Source: Syntrophorhabdales bacterium (GTDB lineage: Bacteria; Desulfobacterota; Syntrophorhabdia; Syntrophorhabdales; WCHB1-27). From it: a DNA stretch of 64,000 nt. The translations under genes were made by a program, and so were the position numbers. Below, in pieces: positions 35,342 through 42,869 of the stretch (its first letter is position 1; every line of letters starts with the position of its first letter). Where the stretch lies: assembly GCA_035541455.1 (NCBI GenBank), contig DATKNH010000131.1, positions 1 to 64,000 of the forward strand. Direction: 5' to 3'. The notes under the pieces are model-generated. The model saw nothing but the letters and a program-made list of their open reading frames with translations. It did no database searches and was not told where the DNA came from.

Positions 35342-36769
35342 ATGATGCGAGACCTGCGAAGTTTTCTCCGCACGCTCAAGGAGGTCCTCCCCCGGGACTT
35401 CGTCACTATCAGTAAGCAGGTGAATCCCGCCCGATTTGACGTGACCGCTCTTCTCAAACACCTGGAACTGGAAAACAAATATCCCGTGCTTTTTTTCGAG
35501 AACCTTCTTGATCTTAATGGAGAGAAATGCCGCTTCCCGCTGCTTTCGAATCTCTTTGCGTCGCGGCAGCGCTGCGCTCTTTCCCTGGATCTCGATCCAT
35601 CCCAGTGGAAGCTGGCGCTGAGCCTCGAATATGCCGCCAGGGAAAACAGGAGGCTTCCGGCTGCAGTCATTGCCGGGAATCAAGCGCCCGTCAAGGAAGT
35701 GATCAGAACAGGAGAGGACGTTGATCTACGCAAGCTGCCCATCGTCCGTCACCACGAGATGGACGGAGGGCCCTACATAGACATGACCGTGATACTGCGC
35801 GACCCGGATGAAGGTTTCTACAACGCTTCCTTTCATCGCAACCAGTACAAAGAGCCGAGGAAGCTGGGCATCCATCTTTCGCCACGACACAACTGGACCA
35901 TACTGCGGAAGAACGAAGAGAGAAACCTTCCCACGCCCTGCGCGATCATTATCTCCCATCACCCTGCCTTCTATCTTGGCTCGCTCAACGTGGCACCCTA
36001 TGGCGTCGATGACTATGAGCTCATAGGCGGCATCATGGGAGATCCCCTGAGACTTACCAGCTCGGAAACGTGGGGGGACGAATTCATGGTACCTGCAGAC
36101 GCAGAAATGATTATCGAAGGGGAGATTCCGCCGAAGGTCAGGGAAGTGGAAGGACCGTTCGGCGAATTCCCCGGCACGTATGGACCGCAACGCTGGCGGC
36201 CTGTAGTCAATGTAAAGGCGATCACGCACCGGAGTGACGCGATCTTCCAGCATATCTTCACGGGTCATCGAGATACGTGGATCGTGGGCGGTATCCCCAA
36301 GGAGGGGAGCTGCTTCAATGCGGTAAAGGGCGTGGTCCCCACGGTCAAGGCGGTGCACTTCGCCATCTCCGGCGCGTGCAGGTTCAACTGCTACATATCG
36401 GTTGACAAGAAGGTGGAGGGTGAGACCAAGCAGGCTGCACTCATGGCCATGGCCCACTGCGATTTCGTCAAGAACGTGATCGTGGTCGATGCGGATGTAG
36501 ACCCGTTCAAGGAAGAAGAGGTGATGTGGGCGGTGGCAACGCGCGTGCAGCCTGATACTGACATCGACATCATACGAAACATAAAGGGCAACACCCTCGA
36601 CCCTTCCCTCGTTCATGATATCCGTGGGAGCAAAATGATCATCGACGCCACAAAGCCCGTGGACCGTCCATTCTCCAAACGCCTCAATGTGCCTGACGAG
36701 GCTATGGCGCGCATGCAGCCGGCTGATTTTATTGAGGCGGAAACGTTGGCTAAGATTCCCGTCGGATAG
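35342..36769 (+). CDS. UbiD-family prenylated-FMN decarboxylase
   Basis: 475 residues. UbiD features include KYPVLFFENL near 46, the prFMN-binding region around YNASFHRNQYK near 160, and EGEIPPKVREVEGPFGEFPGTYG near 259-281 with the conserved Glu/Arg network. The family reversibly decarboxylates aromatic or alpha,beta-unsaturated acids and needs prenylated FMN made by UbiX, which is not in this window. A promoter lies 20 nt upstream and GAGGAGGCGG is the ribosome binding site; a second ATG follows directly. A 51-residue zinc-ribbon gene follows 26 nt later, probably in the same operon. Confidence 0.9.
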   Translation: MMRDLRSFLRTLKEVLPRDFVTISKQVNPARFDVTALLKHLELENKYPVLFFENLLDLNGEKCRFPLLSNLFASRQRCALSLDLDPSQWKLALSLEYAARENRRLPAAVIAGNQAPVKEVIRTGEDVDLRKLPIVRHHEMDGGPYIDMTVILRDPDEGFYNASFHRNQYKEPRKLGIHLSPRHNWTILRKNEERNLPTPCAIIISHHPAFYLGSLNVAPYGVDDYELIGGIMGDPLRLTSSETWGDEFMVPADAEMIIEGEIPPKVREVEGPFGEFPGTYGPQRWRPVVNVKAITHRSDAIFQHIFTGHRDTWIVGGIPKEGSCFNAVKGVVPTVKAVHFAISGACRFNCYISVDKKVEGETKQAALMAMAHCDFVKNVIVVDADVDPFKEEEVMWAVATRVQPDTDIDIIRNIKGNTLDPSLVHDIRGSKMIIDATKPVDRPFSKRLNVPDEAMARMQPADFIEAETLAKIPVG

Positions 36770-36795
36770 CTGACTTAACGGATAAGGAGGAACCA

Positions 36796-36951
36796 GTGGT
36801 CAGGATCTTTACCATCGTGTGTCCCAAATGCAAGAAGGAGTTCGAGGTGCATTTCGGGGAGCTGAGGCACAAGGACGTACAACTGCACTGCCCTTTTTGT
36901 GACAACTGGTTTAAGCAGGAAGAAAGCCCCAGTATCGACGATCGATGGTGA
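36796..36951 (+). CDS. 51-residue zinc-ribbon protein downstream of ubiD
   Basis: A small gene with GTG start and a strong AAGGAGG site (36784-36790). It encodes two CxxC knuckles, CPKC at residues 9-12 and CPFC at 32-35, the pattern of a rubredoxin-like or zinc-ribbon fold, with an acidic tail ending in DDRW. It is 26 nt after the UbiD stop and is the last gene of that unit. Some UbiD-related decarboxylases have small metal-binding accessory subunits; a similar role is plausible but unproven. Confidence 0.75.
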   Translation: MVRIFTIVCPKCKKEFEVHFGELRHKDVQLHCPFCDNWFKQEESPSIDDRW

Positions 36952-36962
36952 CTCCGGGCGGG

Positions 36963-37946
36963 TTAAGCCTCTCTCAGCACGCGCTCAAGTGCCGGTGCGC
37001 ACGCTTCCAGTGAAAAGGATTTTATCACCAGTTCGTGTCCACGCATGCCCATGGTTTTTCGCAAGTGAGCATCCTCGACCAGCCGGGAAAGCTTGGCGAC
37101 CCACTCCTCGTGCGTCATTGCCCAGAACCCGTTGATGCTGTCCTGGACTACATCCCTGTTCACACCAACCGGCGTGCAGACCGCGGGCACGCCTACCCCG
37201 TAGTATTGCAGGATCTTCAGGCCGCATTTTCCCCATGACCAGGGATCGTCCAGTAAAGGCATGACACCGATATCGAGATTCTTGAGGTCCTCGATTTCAG
37301 TTTCCTGGCCCCATCTCTTCTTGACTACCTTCATGCGCTCGCAATCAAAGAAAATATCGCAGATGATTTCAAGCTGTGCCTGCGGATACTTTTTTCCCAG
37401 CTCCTCAAACACAGGACGCATCCTCTCCAGGTAGTGGAGGCTTCCATGGTCGCCGATCCATCCTATGCTCACTCCCTCCTTCTTCACTGAGTAATCTTTG
37501 AGGACATAGCGCGCATTGTCTATGGGCGAAGGGATAACCACCACGTGATCCGTGTATTGGGCTGCTTTCTCCTGCAGGAAAGAGTTGCCGGCGATCACAT
37601 AATCAGAGGCTTTGATCATCTCCGCAAAGCGCCTTTGCCTTGTGCGCGAGTGGGGTGAGGCTGCCTTGGAATTGTGGTACATGATGGCATCGTCGAAATC
37701 GAAAACGATGCGACGCGCTTTGCGGCGCAGTAACCCGAGGAGGCCCGGCTGAAAGCGTTTTCTCTGGAGGAAGAGTATATCGTAACTCGGAAGCTCCCGG
37801 AAGAAGCGAAAGAGTTGACCAATCCCGCGGGGATAAACGCTGACGGTAGGTTTAACACCTCTCGATTCAAGGTACGGCAGGTATTGCAGCACGCGGTAAC
37901 GGCTCGCAGCCACTTCAAAGCCCTGGATGAGGAAGAGTACGTTCAT
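36963..37946 (-). CDS. GT4-type glycosyltransferase
   Basis: 327 residues. The GT-B fold is suggested by MNVLFLIQGFEVAASRYRVLQYLPYL at the N-terminus, VSIGWIGDHGSLHYLERM near 165 and the C-terminal sugar-nucleotide region SWGKCGLKILQYYGVGVPAVCTPVG near 240-264, with Lys/Glu positions of family GT4. It probably adds a sugar to a surface polysaccharide or lipid. Its start overlaps the stop of an upstream 58-residue gene (ATGA). Acceptor and donor are unknown; the double kinase at 40328 nearby supports a role in surface glycans. Confidence 0.78.
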   Translation of the reverse strand: MNVLFLIQGFEVAASRYRVLQYLPYLESRGVKPTVSVYPRGIGQLFRFFRELPSYDILFLQRKRFQPGLLGLLRRKARRIVFDFDDAIMYHNSKAASPHSRTRQRRFAEMIKASDYVIAGNSFLQEKAAQYTDHVVVIPSPIDNARYVLKDYSVKKEGVSIGWIGDHGSLHYLERMRPVFEELGKKYPQAQLEIICDIFFDCERMKVVKKRWGQETEIEDLKNLDIGVMPLLDDPWSWGKCGLKILQYYGVGVPAVCTPVGVNRDVVQDSINGFWAMTHEEWVAKLSRLVEDAHLRKTMGMRGHELVIKSFSLEACAPALERVLREA

Positions 37947-38119
37947 CTCCCGGTCTTGCGTTCCTCTAGAAGCGCTCTGAGAATGAGGCCTTTGGGGTCC
38001 TTGGGTCGGGGCATCCTCCAGAAGTCTTTAGGAAGCCTACCGGAACCGAGTTTGATTAATCTGTCGTGTTCCATCTTTTTCATGTGCTTTGAAGTTACTG
38101 ATATGTTGACGGCTTTCAT
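37943..38119 (-). CDS. Antitoxin-like 58-residue protein
   Basis: 58 residues: a short N-terminal strand (AVNISVTS) then LIKLGSGRLPKDFWRMPRPKDP and the tail ALLEERKTGR. The LPKDFW...PRPKDP...ALLEER pattern resembles the toxin-binding C-terminal part of VapB-like antitoxins of type II systems, but no PIN-domain toxin is adjacent; the next gene, overlapped by ATGA, is a glycosyltransferase. An extended -10 promoter with TGCTATAAT (38152-38144) lies 25 nt upstream. The family call is tentative. Confidence 0.5.
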   Translation of the reverse strand: MKAVNISVTSKHMKKMEHDRLIKLGSGRLPKDFWRMPRPKDPKGLILRALLEERKTGR

Positions 38120-38143
38120 CGCTGTTATGAACCACTCCGAATT

Positions 38144-38152
38144 ATTATAGCA
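38144..38152 (-). promoter_or_regulatory. Extended -10 promoter of the antitoxin-like gene
   Basis: On the minus strand TGC directly followed by a perfect TATAAT. No good -35 is seen, as is usual for extended -10 promoters. The leader would be only about 18 nt. Confidence 0.5.
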
Positions 38153-38207
38153 TGTCGAGGCATATTGGCATACAATCAGACTGTAGCGCAAAATCTGTCT
38201 TGCGCGC

Positions 38208-38393
38208 TCAGGTCCGCTCGCCAAGTTCGAGCGAAGGCATAGAGGGTTCTTCCCTCTTGACCCTGCCGACGACCCACTTTTTTTGTATTGACAGCCTGCT
38301 TGTGAAAAAATCGTAAGTGGGGGTGAAAGCAAACAGGTCAACCCCTGGAGACTTGGCCACGTTTTCCTCGACCAGCCTCGTTGACCTGCTCAT
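38208..38393 (-). CDS. Possible 61-residue protein of unknown function
   Basis: ATG at 38393 with an AGGAG site 5 nt upstream; the peptide has a basic centre (FFTSRLSIQKKWVVGRVKREEP) and no known motif. The evidence is only the good ribosome binding site and an intact frame, so it may be spurious. It precedes the antitoxin-like gene on the same strand. Confidence 0.3.
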   Translation of the reverse strand: MSRSTRLVEENVAKSPGVDLFAFTPTYDFFTSRLSIQKKWVVGRVKREEPSMPSLELGERT

Positions 38394-38532
38394 TTTTTCT
38401 CCTGCCTGACGATACGAAGTAGAATGGACCGAGAATAGTATGCACATAGTCTTCCTGGCAAGCCATGCGAGCAGTGGCAGCGGGTGGAGGACTAACCGAG
38501 ACAGTGAGCACGCGGGGATGAACCGCTTGGCG

Positions 38533-39786
38533 TCAATGGCGCCATTTGGGAGGGCGATGTTCCCCGCACAGATTGCCCCTGTGAACCGCGGACAGTGGTA
38601 TGGTCGTTTGACGAGTTTTCTTTGTTAGCGTTGTCATGGACCGGATGAACCCGGTCAAGGGGGCGACGGTCACGTTCCTGGCTAAGGGGTAACTTTCTTC
38701 CACCGGAGCCACTACCCATGCCTCTTTGATGGAAAGGTCGTCAAGCGCATTCCAGAATCCCTTGCTTACCTCCGGTGCGGCCGAAAGTTTACATTCCACC
38801 CCGATCCTCGTCCGACCTTTCTCCAGTACGAGATCGATCTCAGCACCTGTAGCTGACCGGTAGAAAAAGCTGCGCCAGTTCCGAAGCTCCCCGAGGATGT
38901 TTTCGATGACGAACCCTTCCCATGATGCGCCTCGTACCGGGTGACCCAGAAGATCATCCTCATCTTCGATGTCCAATAGTGTGTGCAGTATACCCGAATC
39001 CCGGATGTAGATGCGGGGAGACTTAACGAGCCTTTTTTTCAGATTCGGAAGAAACGGTGGTAAGACGCGTATCATGAAGGTTTCCGATAGTAAGTCGAGA
39101 TAAGACCTTATTGTCGTATGGCTGGTGTCAAGCGCTGCGCCAAGGCTGGACTGGTTCAGAAGCTGCCCATGGTAGTGTGCACACATCTGCCACAACCGCT
39201 CCAAAGTCGTGGCGGGTATACGGAAGCCCAATTGGGGTATGTCTCTCTCCAGAAACGTTCGAACAAAGTTCTGTCGCCAGTCTACGCTCTCCATGTTCGA
39301 TCCGGCTAAGAAGCTTTCCGGAAAACCTCCCCTGAGCCAAAGCGTGTTCCGTGAGCCGCGAGATTTAACCTCAGAAAGCAAAAAGGGTGTCAGTTCCAGA
39401 TACGCTATGCGGCCGGCAAGGCTCTCAGAACTCTGGCGTATGAGATCCCGAGATGCAGATCCAAGGATAAGGAATTGACCGTGCCGACCGCGTTCGTCAA
39501 TCACGCTCCGTAGCACAGGAAAGAGGTCAGGGCGCCGCTGTATTTCGTCGAGGCACATGAGTTCCTCCTTGTGCGAATCGAGAAATATCTCCGGCTCTGA
39601 CAGCTTTCGAATGTCGGATGGTCGCTCGAGGTCCAAATAGGCCCCATCTTTGTGCCCTTGCATAATTATCCGGGCAAGGGTCGATTTTCCGCTTCGTCTA
39701 GGGTCCAGGACAGCCACTGCAGCGAAAGAATTGAGGCGCCTGGTTACTTCCGTTTCCAGCTTTCTCTTTATGTACGCACAATGCAT
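38533..39786 (-). CDS. DUF4143/AAA_14-type ATPase with altered P-loop
   Basis: 417 residues. The N-terminal AAA_14 domain has the Walker A text LDPRRSGKST at residues 27-36, where Asp replaces the usual first Gly, and Walker B-like MCLDEIQRRPD near 78. Sensor text FLILGSASRDL is near 105. The C-terminal DUF4143 part includes EIDLVLEKGRTRIGVECKLS near 345, a PD-(D/E)XK nuclease-like motif. Such proteins are widespread, often near selfish or defence genes, with no established role. A perfect palindrome sits one base before its start codon (39788-39806). The last 40 residues, rich in basic residues, look like an unusual extension. Confidence 0.85.
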   Translation of the reverse strand: MHCAYIKRKLETEVTRRLNSFAAVAVLDPRRSGKSTLARIIMQGHKDGAYLDLERPSDIRKLSEPEIFLDSHKEELMCLDEIQRRPDLFPVLRSVIDERGRHGQFLILGSASRDLIRQSSESLAGRIAYLELTPFLLSEVKSRGSRNTLWLRGGFPESFLAGSNMESVDWRQNFVRTFLERDIPQLGFRIPATTLERLWQMCAHYHGQLLNQSSLGAALDTSHTTIRSYLDLLSETFMIRVLPPFLPNLKKRLVKSPRIYIRDSGILHTLLDIEDEDDLLGHPVRGASWEGFVIENILGELRNWRSFFYRSATGAEIDLVLEKGRTRIGVECKLSAAPEVSKGFWNALDDLSIKEAWVVAPVEESYPLARNVTVAPLTGFIRSMTTLTKKTRQTTIPLSAVHRGNLCGEHRPPKWRH

Positions 39787-39787
39787 T

Positions 39788-39806
39788 TTGAAAGTGTAAC
39801 TTTCAA
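39788..39806. promoter_or_regulatory. Palindrome abutting the ATPase start codon
   Basis: TTGAAAGT and ACTTTCAA are perfect 8-bp inverted arms around GTA. The repeat ends one base before the start codon and covers the ribosome binding site, so it could act as an autoregulatory operator or an mRNA hairpin. Confidence 0.5.
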
Positions 39807-39970
39807 GATTGAAGCCGCAAACCTTGCACCTTGCACCGGTCTACGCGTGGCGCGCTCACTGCTCGCATTCAGAATCGTTTCGTGGTACCATCACCAACGC
39901 TGGGCAGAGAGCCGTAAGGGAACGCTGACTCAGGCTCTCAGTGCCTCACGCAAGGAAAGGAGAATTTCTG

Positions 39971-40258
39971 ATGTTTGTTGTGATTGTCAATTTTCCACCT
40001 GTCAGGGAAGGGAAAGACGAGGAGTTCAGAGAGTGGTTTGTCTGGACAAATAAGGAATTTGCCAACTGCAAGGGCTTTATTGGTCGCCGGCTTTTGAAGT
40101 CCACGAAGGACGGCTCGTACGCTGCCATTATGGAGCACGAAAGCCAGGAAACCTTTGTTGCCATGGGTAAGACCCCTGCCCATGCCGAGGCAGGGAGGCG
40201 TGCAGCACTCCTTCTCGACGGCCAACCGACAGTGCATTTCTATGAAGCGATCGAATGA
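39971..40258 (+). CDS. ABM-family (antibiotic biosynthesis monooxygenase-like) protein
   Basis: 95 residues from ATG 39971, with AAGGAAAGGAG upstream. A ferredoxin-like alpha+beta fold is shown by FVVIVNFPPVREGKDEEFREWF at the N-terminus, CKGFIGRRLLKSTKDGSYAAIMEHES in the middle and a short C-terminal strand HFYEAIE. Members are small homodimers acting as quinol or heme monooxygenases or with unknown roles; in an anaerobe an oxygenase role is doubtful. It is a single gene between the divergent ATPase and the kinase gene. Confidence 0.7.
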   Translation: MFVVIVNFPPVREGKDEEFREWFVWTNKEFANCKGFIGRRLLKSTKDGSYAAIMEHESQETFVAMGKTPAHAEAGRRAALLLDGQPTVHFYEAIE

Positions 40259-40282
40259 ACGCGTACCGCTCCTGCCCATGCG

Positions 40283-40312
40283 TTGACTCCGTTCTCTGCC
40301 CTTTGCTATAGT
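40283..40312 (+). promoter_or_regulatory. Promoter of the double-kinase gene
   Basis: TTGACT (40283-40288), 18 bp, TATAGT (40307-40312) preceded by TGC. Any translation start at 40283 would lie upstream of the transcript, so the downstream TTG at 40328 is preferred. Confidence 0.6.
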
Positions 40313-40327
40313 ACCAAAGGAAGAATC

Positions 40328-41740
40328 TTGCACATCTTTAGAACATCGGGCATAACATGGTTTCTTGAGGATGAGCCACTCGAGCGCGTGGTGCAAGAGC
40401 TCGCATACGAGCCGGCGCAAAGACGGGTTCACCTGGTCAGGGAATACGAGCATGGAAAAGTCTTCATAAAATTCTTCAGGGAGAAAGGTCTCTCCGGTCA
40501 GATCAGGAACCGTATCCTTCCAAGAGGAAAAAAAGAGTACGAGCTGAGCAAGAAGCTTCGCTCACTGTCGATACCCACGCCGAAACCGCTAGGGTACGGT
40601 GTGGCACCACAGGGATCTTACTTAGTCCAGGAATGGATAGAGGGGGTGCCCCTTCTCGACTGGGTGGAGAACAGAAACAAGAGAGAACAGCTTCTCGTAT
40701 CCCTCGTCACGCTTCTTGCACGGCTGAAATCAGCGGGTTTCCGTCACAACGATCTGCATCTCGCGAACATGATTGCATCATCGGATGAAATCTATCTCGT
40801 GGATCTCCACAAAGGTGCCTTCAAAAAGAATTTCACAGTGGGGGACGATGTTTCGAATGTTTCCCATGCCCTTGCTATTCTCTATGAGAGCATGGATGAG
40901 AGGGAGAAGGAATGGTTTTTCAAGCAGTATGGCGGCGATGCGCTCAGGGTCCCGGTTGAGAAGGAACTGGCGCGTCTCAGGCAGCGCTGGGTGGAGAGAA
41001 AGGCCGAACGGGCATTCAGGACGACGTCACTGCTTGAGCGTTCCGGAAATCGGATCACCGTGAGGAGCGTGGACGGGGAGATACATGGTGCCTACCTTGC
41101 GACGATCAAGAAGGATAAGAAGGTGAAGGTCGAGCGCTACGCTGATCATCTGCGCAAGACCTATGTCCATAGACGGAGGTTGCACCGTGCCTGGAAGCAC
41201 CACGTAATCCTGGAGTACATGCGATTTTTCATAACCCCGCGGCCTTACTATGTGGAAGGGCCGTCCACATCAGGGCCGGGTTACATAGCAATGGAGGACC
41301 TGACAGGGAAGGGCGAGGAACTCGACCGGTTCCTGGACAGAAACTATGACGGTATGGAGGTTCCTGCGAGGCGCGCTTTTATCGGCCGCCTTTCATTGTT
41401 CTTTGTATCGGTCCTGAAAAAAAAGATATTCCACGCGGACTTGAAGGCATGCAACATATTCGTGCTGCAGAAGGGCTCTTTTCTTTTTCTTGACGTGGAA
41501 GATCTGAATTTTTCCGGCTTTGACGATGCGGCCATCAAGAGAATGCTGGTGCAGCTCAACACCACCATACCTCAGAGGATTCCGATTGGTGATCGTCTCC
41601 GCTTCTTTACGAAGATTACAGAGGGGCTTTTGCCGCGGCCTGAGCGAAAGTGCCTGCTCAAGGAGATCATTTCGGAATCGCTGCAGAGTGAGATCGTTTA
41701 TGAAGGGGTTAGTGGTCTCAAAAGGGAAGCATGGAAATAG
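40328..41740 (+). CDS. Tandem double Kdo/WaaP-type kinase-fold protein
   Basis: 470 residues from TTG 40328 (AAAGGAAG upstream). Two kinase-like units are visible. Unit 1 has an N-lobe Lys in HGKVFIKFF near 45, the catalytic-loop motif FRHNDLHLANM near 138-148 and the metal motif IYLVDLHKG near 156. Unit 2 has YIAMEDL near 320, the loop IFHADLKACNIFV near 367-379 and FLFLDVEDLNFS near 385. Both keep the HxDLxxxN pattern of lipopolysaccharide core kinases. It probably phosphorylates Kdo or a heptose in the inner core. It ends only 4 bp before the palindromic element that altered the convergent radical SAM gene. Confidence 0.75.
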   Translation: MHIFRTSGITWFLEDEPLERVVQELAYEPAQRRVHLVREYEHGKVFIKFFREKGLSGQIRNRILPRGKKEYELSKKLRSLSIPTPKPLGYGVAPQGSYLVQEWIEGVPLLDWVENRNKREQLLVSLVTLLARLKSAGFRHNDLHLANMIASSDEIYLVDLHKGAFKKNFTVGDDVSNVSHALAILYESMDEREKEWFFKQYGGDALRVPVEKELARLRQRWVERKAERAFRTTSLLERSGNRITVRSVDGEIHGAYLATIKKDKKVKVERYADHLRKTYVHRRRLHRAWKHHVILEYMRFFITPRPYYVEGPSTSGPGYIAMEDLTGKGEELDRFLDRNYDGMEVPARRAFIGRLSLFFVSVLKKKIFHADLKACNIFVLQKGSFLFLDVEDLNFSGFDDAAIKRMLVQLNTTIPQRIPIGDRLRFFTKITEGLLPRPERKCLLKEIISESLQSEIVYEGVSGLKREAWK

Positions 41741-42869
41741 CATCCTGGAGCCAATGTCCCTTCACGCGTATACCTTCGTTGTCGCTACGTCGCTCTCCTC
41801 GCCGTACCGTAAGGTACGGCTGCGTCGGCTCCTCGCTGCCGCCCGGGGTACCCGGCCGAAGGCTGGGTCGTCCACGCGAACGGACATTGGCTCCAGACAT
41901 TCTCTCTGGAATACAGACCAAAAACTCGCCGGGAGAGAGATCGGTCTCACGCCAATCAACGTGAAGTGACTGTTCTTCGAATCTCTTGATGTTGAAGCGG
42001 CGATGCCCGATCAGGTGAGGTACATCCTTTTTGCTGATTAAGACCGTGACCGTGCCGGAAAGCCAGTGTTCCTTGCAGACCTTGAGTATTGCGAGAAAAA
42101 AAGCTTCTGAGCGCACGAGATAGCCGAACGCAGGATGATAAGGACCGGCCACGATCTCGCTTTTCAGAAACTCGTTTCCTGTGAGACCCATCTTTATTAC
42201 CTTTACGGAATGGGTCACCGCGTGCAGATAGATGAACAGCGCCCTGAGAACAGCCTCTTCGAGGCTTAAGGGAGTGAATCGCTTTTCATGAAACGCTGCA
42301 CAGAGCGGCGTATCCCGCAACACGACAAGCGGGTAGATCCGGATAAAGGCAGGCTCGAGACGCAGCAGATGCTCGACGGTCGAGCGTATATCCTGAGTTG
42401 TCTCTTCGGGCAGCCCTACCATTACCTGGATGCCTACCGTAAAGCCCGCACCGGTGAGAACCTCGTAGGTATCGTACAGGTCCCTGACCGTATGACGTCT
42501 GCCAAGGGCGCGCAGCTTCTCATCTGAGAAGACGGGAATCCCCAGTTCTACCGTTGTCACATTGTGGGCGCGCAAGAGGTCGATGACCTGCATGTCCGGC
42601 TTGATTGGTTCGGTCGACAGGCGTATGGTTTTTATCTTTTTTCGATATTCTCTGAAGGAACCGAAGAGACGGGCCAACCCGTCCGGCCCGAGACCGAAAG
42701 GATTGCCTCCGTAGATCGCTACTTCAACCGGTTCACTGACAGGATCGAGAGCCCTGCGGATGCTCTCTTCTGTGCCCCGGCTGCTTGTCTCCCCCGTAAT
42801 ATGATGTTGATTACAATAGATGCACTTCTGTCGGCATCCAAGATGCGGCAGAAAGACGGGCACGATCAC
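41718..42869 (-). CDS. Radical SAM protein (Elp3/COG1243-like) with an altered C-terminus
   Basis: 383 residues from GTG 42869, which overlaps the rnc stop as GTGA. The N-terminus PVFLPHLGCRQKCIYCNQ carries the CxxxCxxC cluster that binds [4Fe-4S] and S-adenosylmethionine. AIYGGNPFGLGPDGLARLF and TVELGIPVFSDEKL follow family lines, and GLPEETTQDI lies near 155. No acetyltransferase domain is present. The last 55 residues or so (after IPERMSGANV) are Arg/Gly/Pro-rich and are encoded by a 152-bp palindrome-bounded element; the stop falls 23 bp inside the convergent kinase gene. The original C-terminus is therefore probably lost. Confidence 0.82.
   Translation of the reverse strand: MIVPVFLPHLGCRQKCIYCNQHHITGETSSRGTEESIRRALDPVSEPVEVAIYGGNPFGLGPDGLARLFGSFREYRKKIKTIRLSTEPIKPDMQVIDLLRAHNVTTVELGIPVFSDEKLRALGRRHTVRDLYDTYEVLTGAGFTVGIQVMVGLPEETTQDIRSTVEHLLRLEPAFIRIYPLVVLRDTPLCAAFHEKRFTPLSLEEAVLRALFIYLHAVTHSVKVIKMGLTGNEFLKSEIVAGPYHPAFGYLVRSEAFFLAILKVCKEHWLSGTVTVLISKKDVPHLIGHRRFNIKRFEEQSLHVDWRETDLSPGEFLVCIPERMSGANVRSRGRPSLRPGTPGGSEEPTQPYLTVRRGERRSDNEGIRVKGHWLQDAISMLPF
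41745..41896. repeat. Palindrome-bounded insertion element (152 bp)
   Basis: The ends are a perfect 15-bp inverted repeat, CTGGAGCCAATGTCC at 41745-41759 and its reverse complement at 41882-41896. Inside are further palindromes, such as CCGTACC GTAA GGTACGG near 41803 and GGGGTACCC near 41857. It sits within the last codons of the radical SAM gene and adds an Arg/Gly/Pro-rich tail. No transposase is encoded, so it is best seen as a small non-autonomous or palindromic element. Confidence 0.6.

Noticed and set aside
35726-36616. 296-residue frame antisense to UbiD
   Set aside because: UbiD motifs are complete on the other strand and have a promoter and ribosome binding site.
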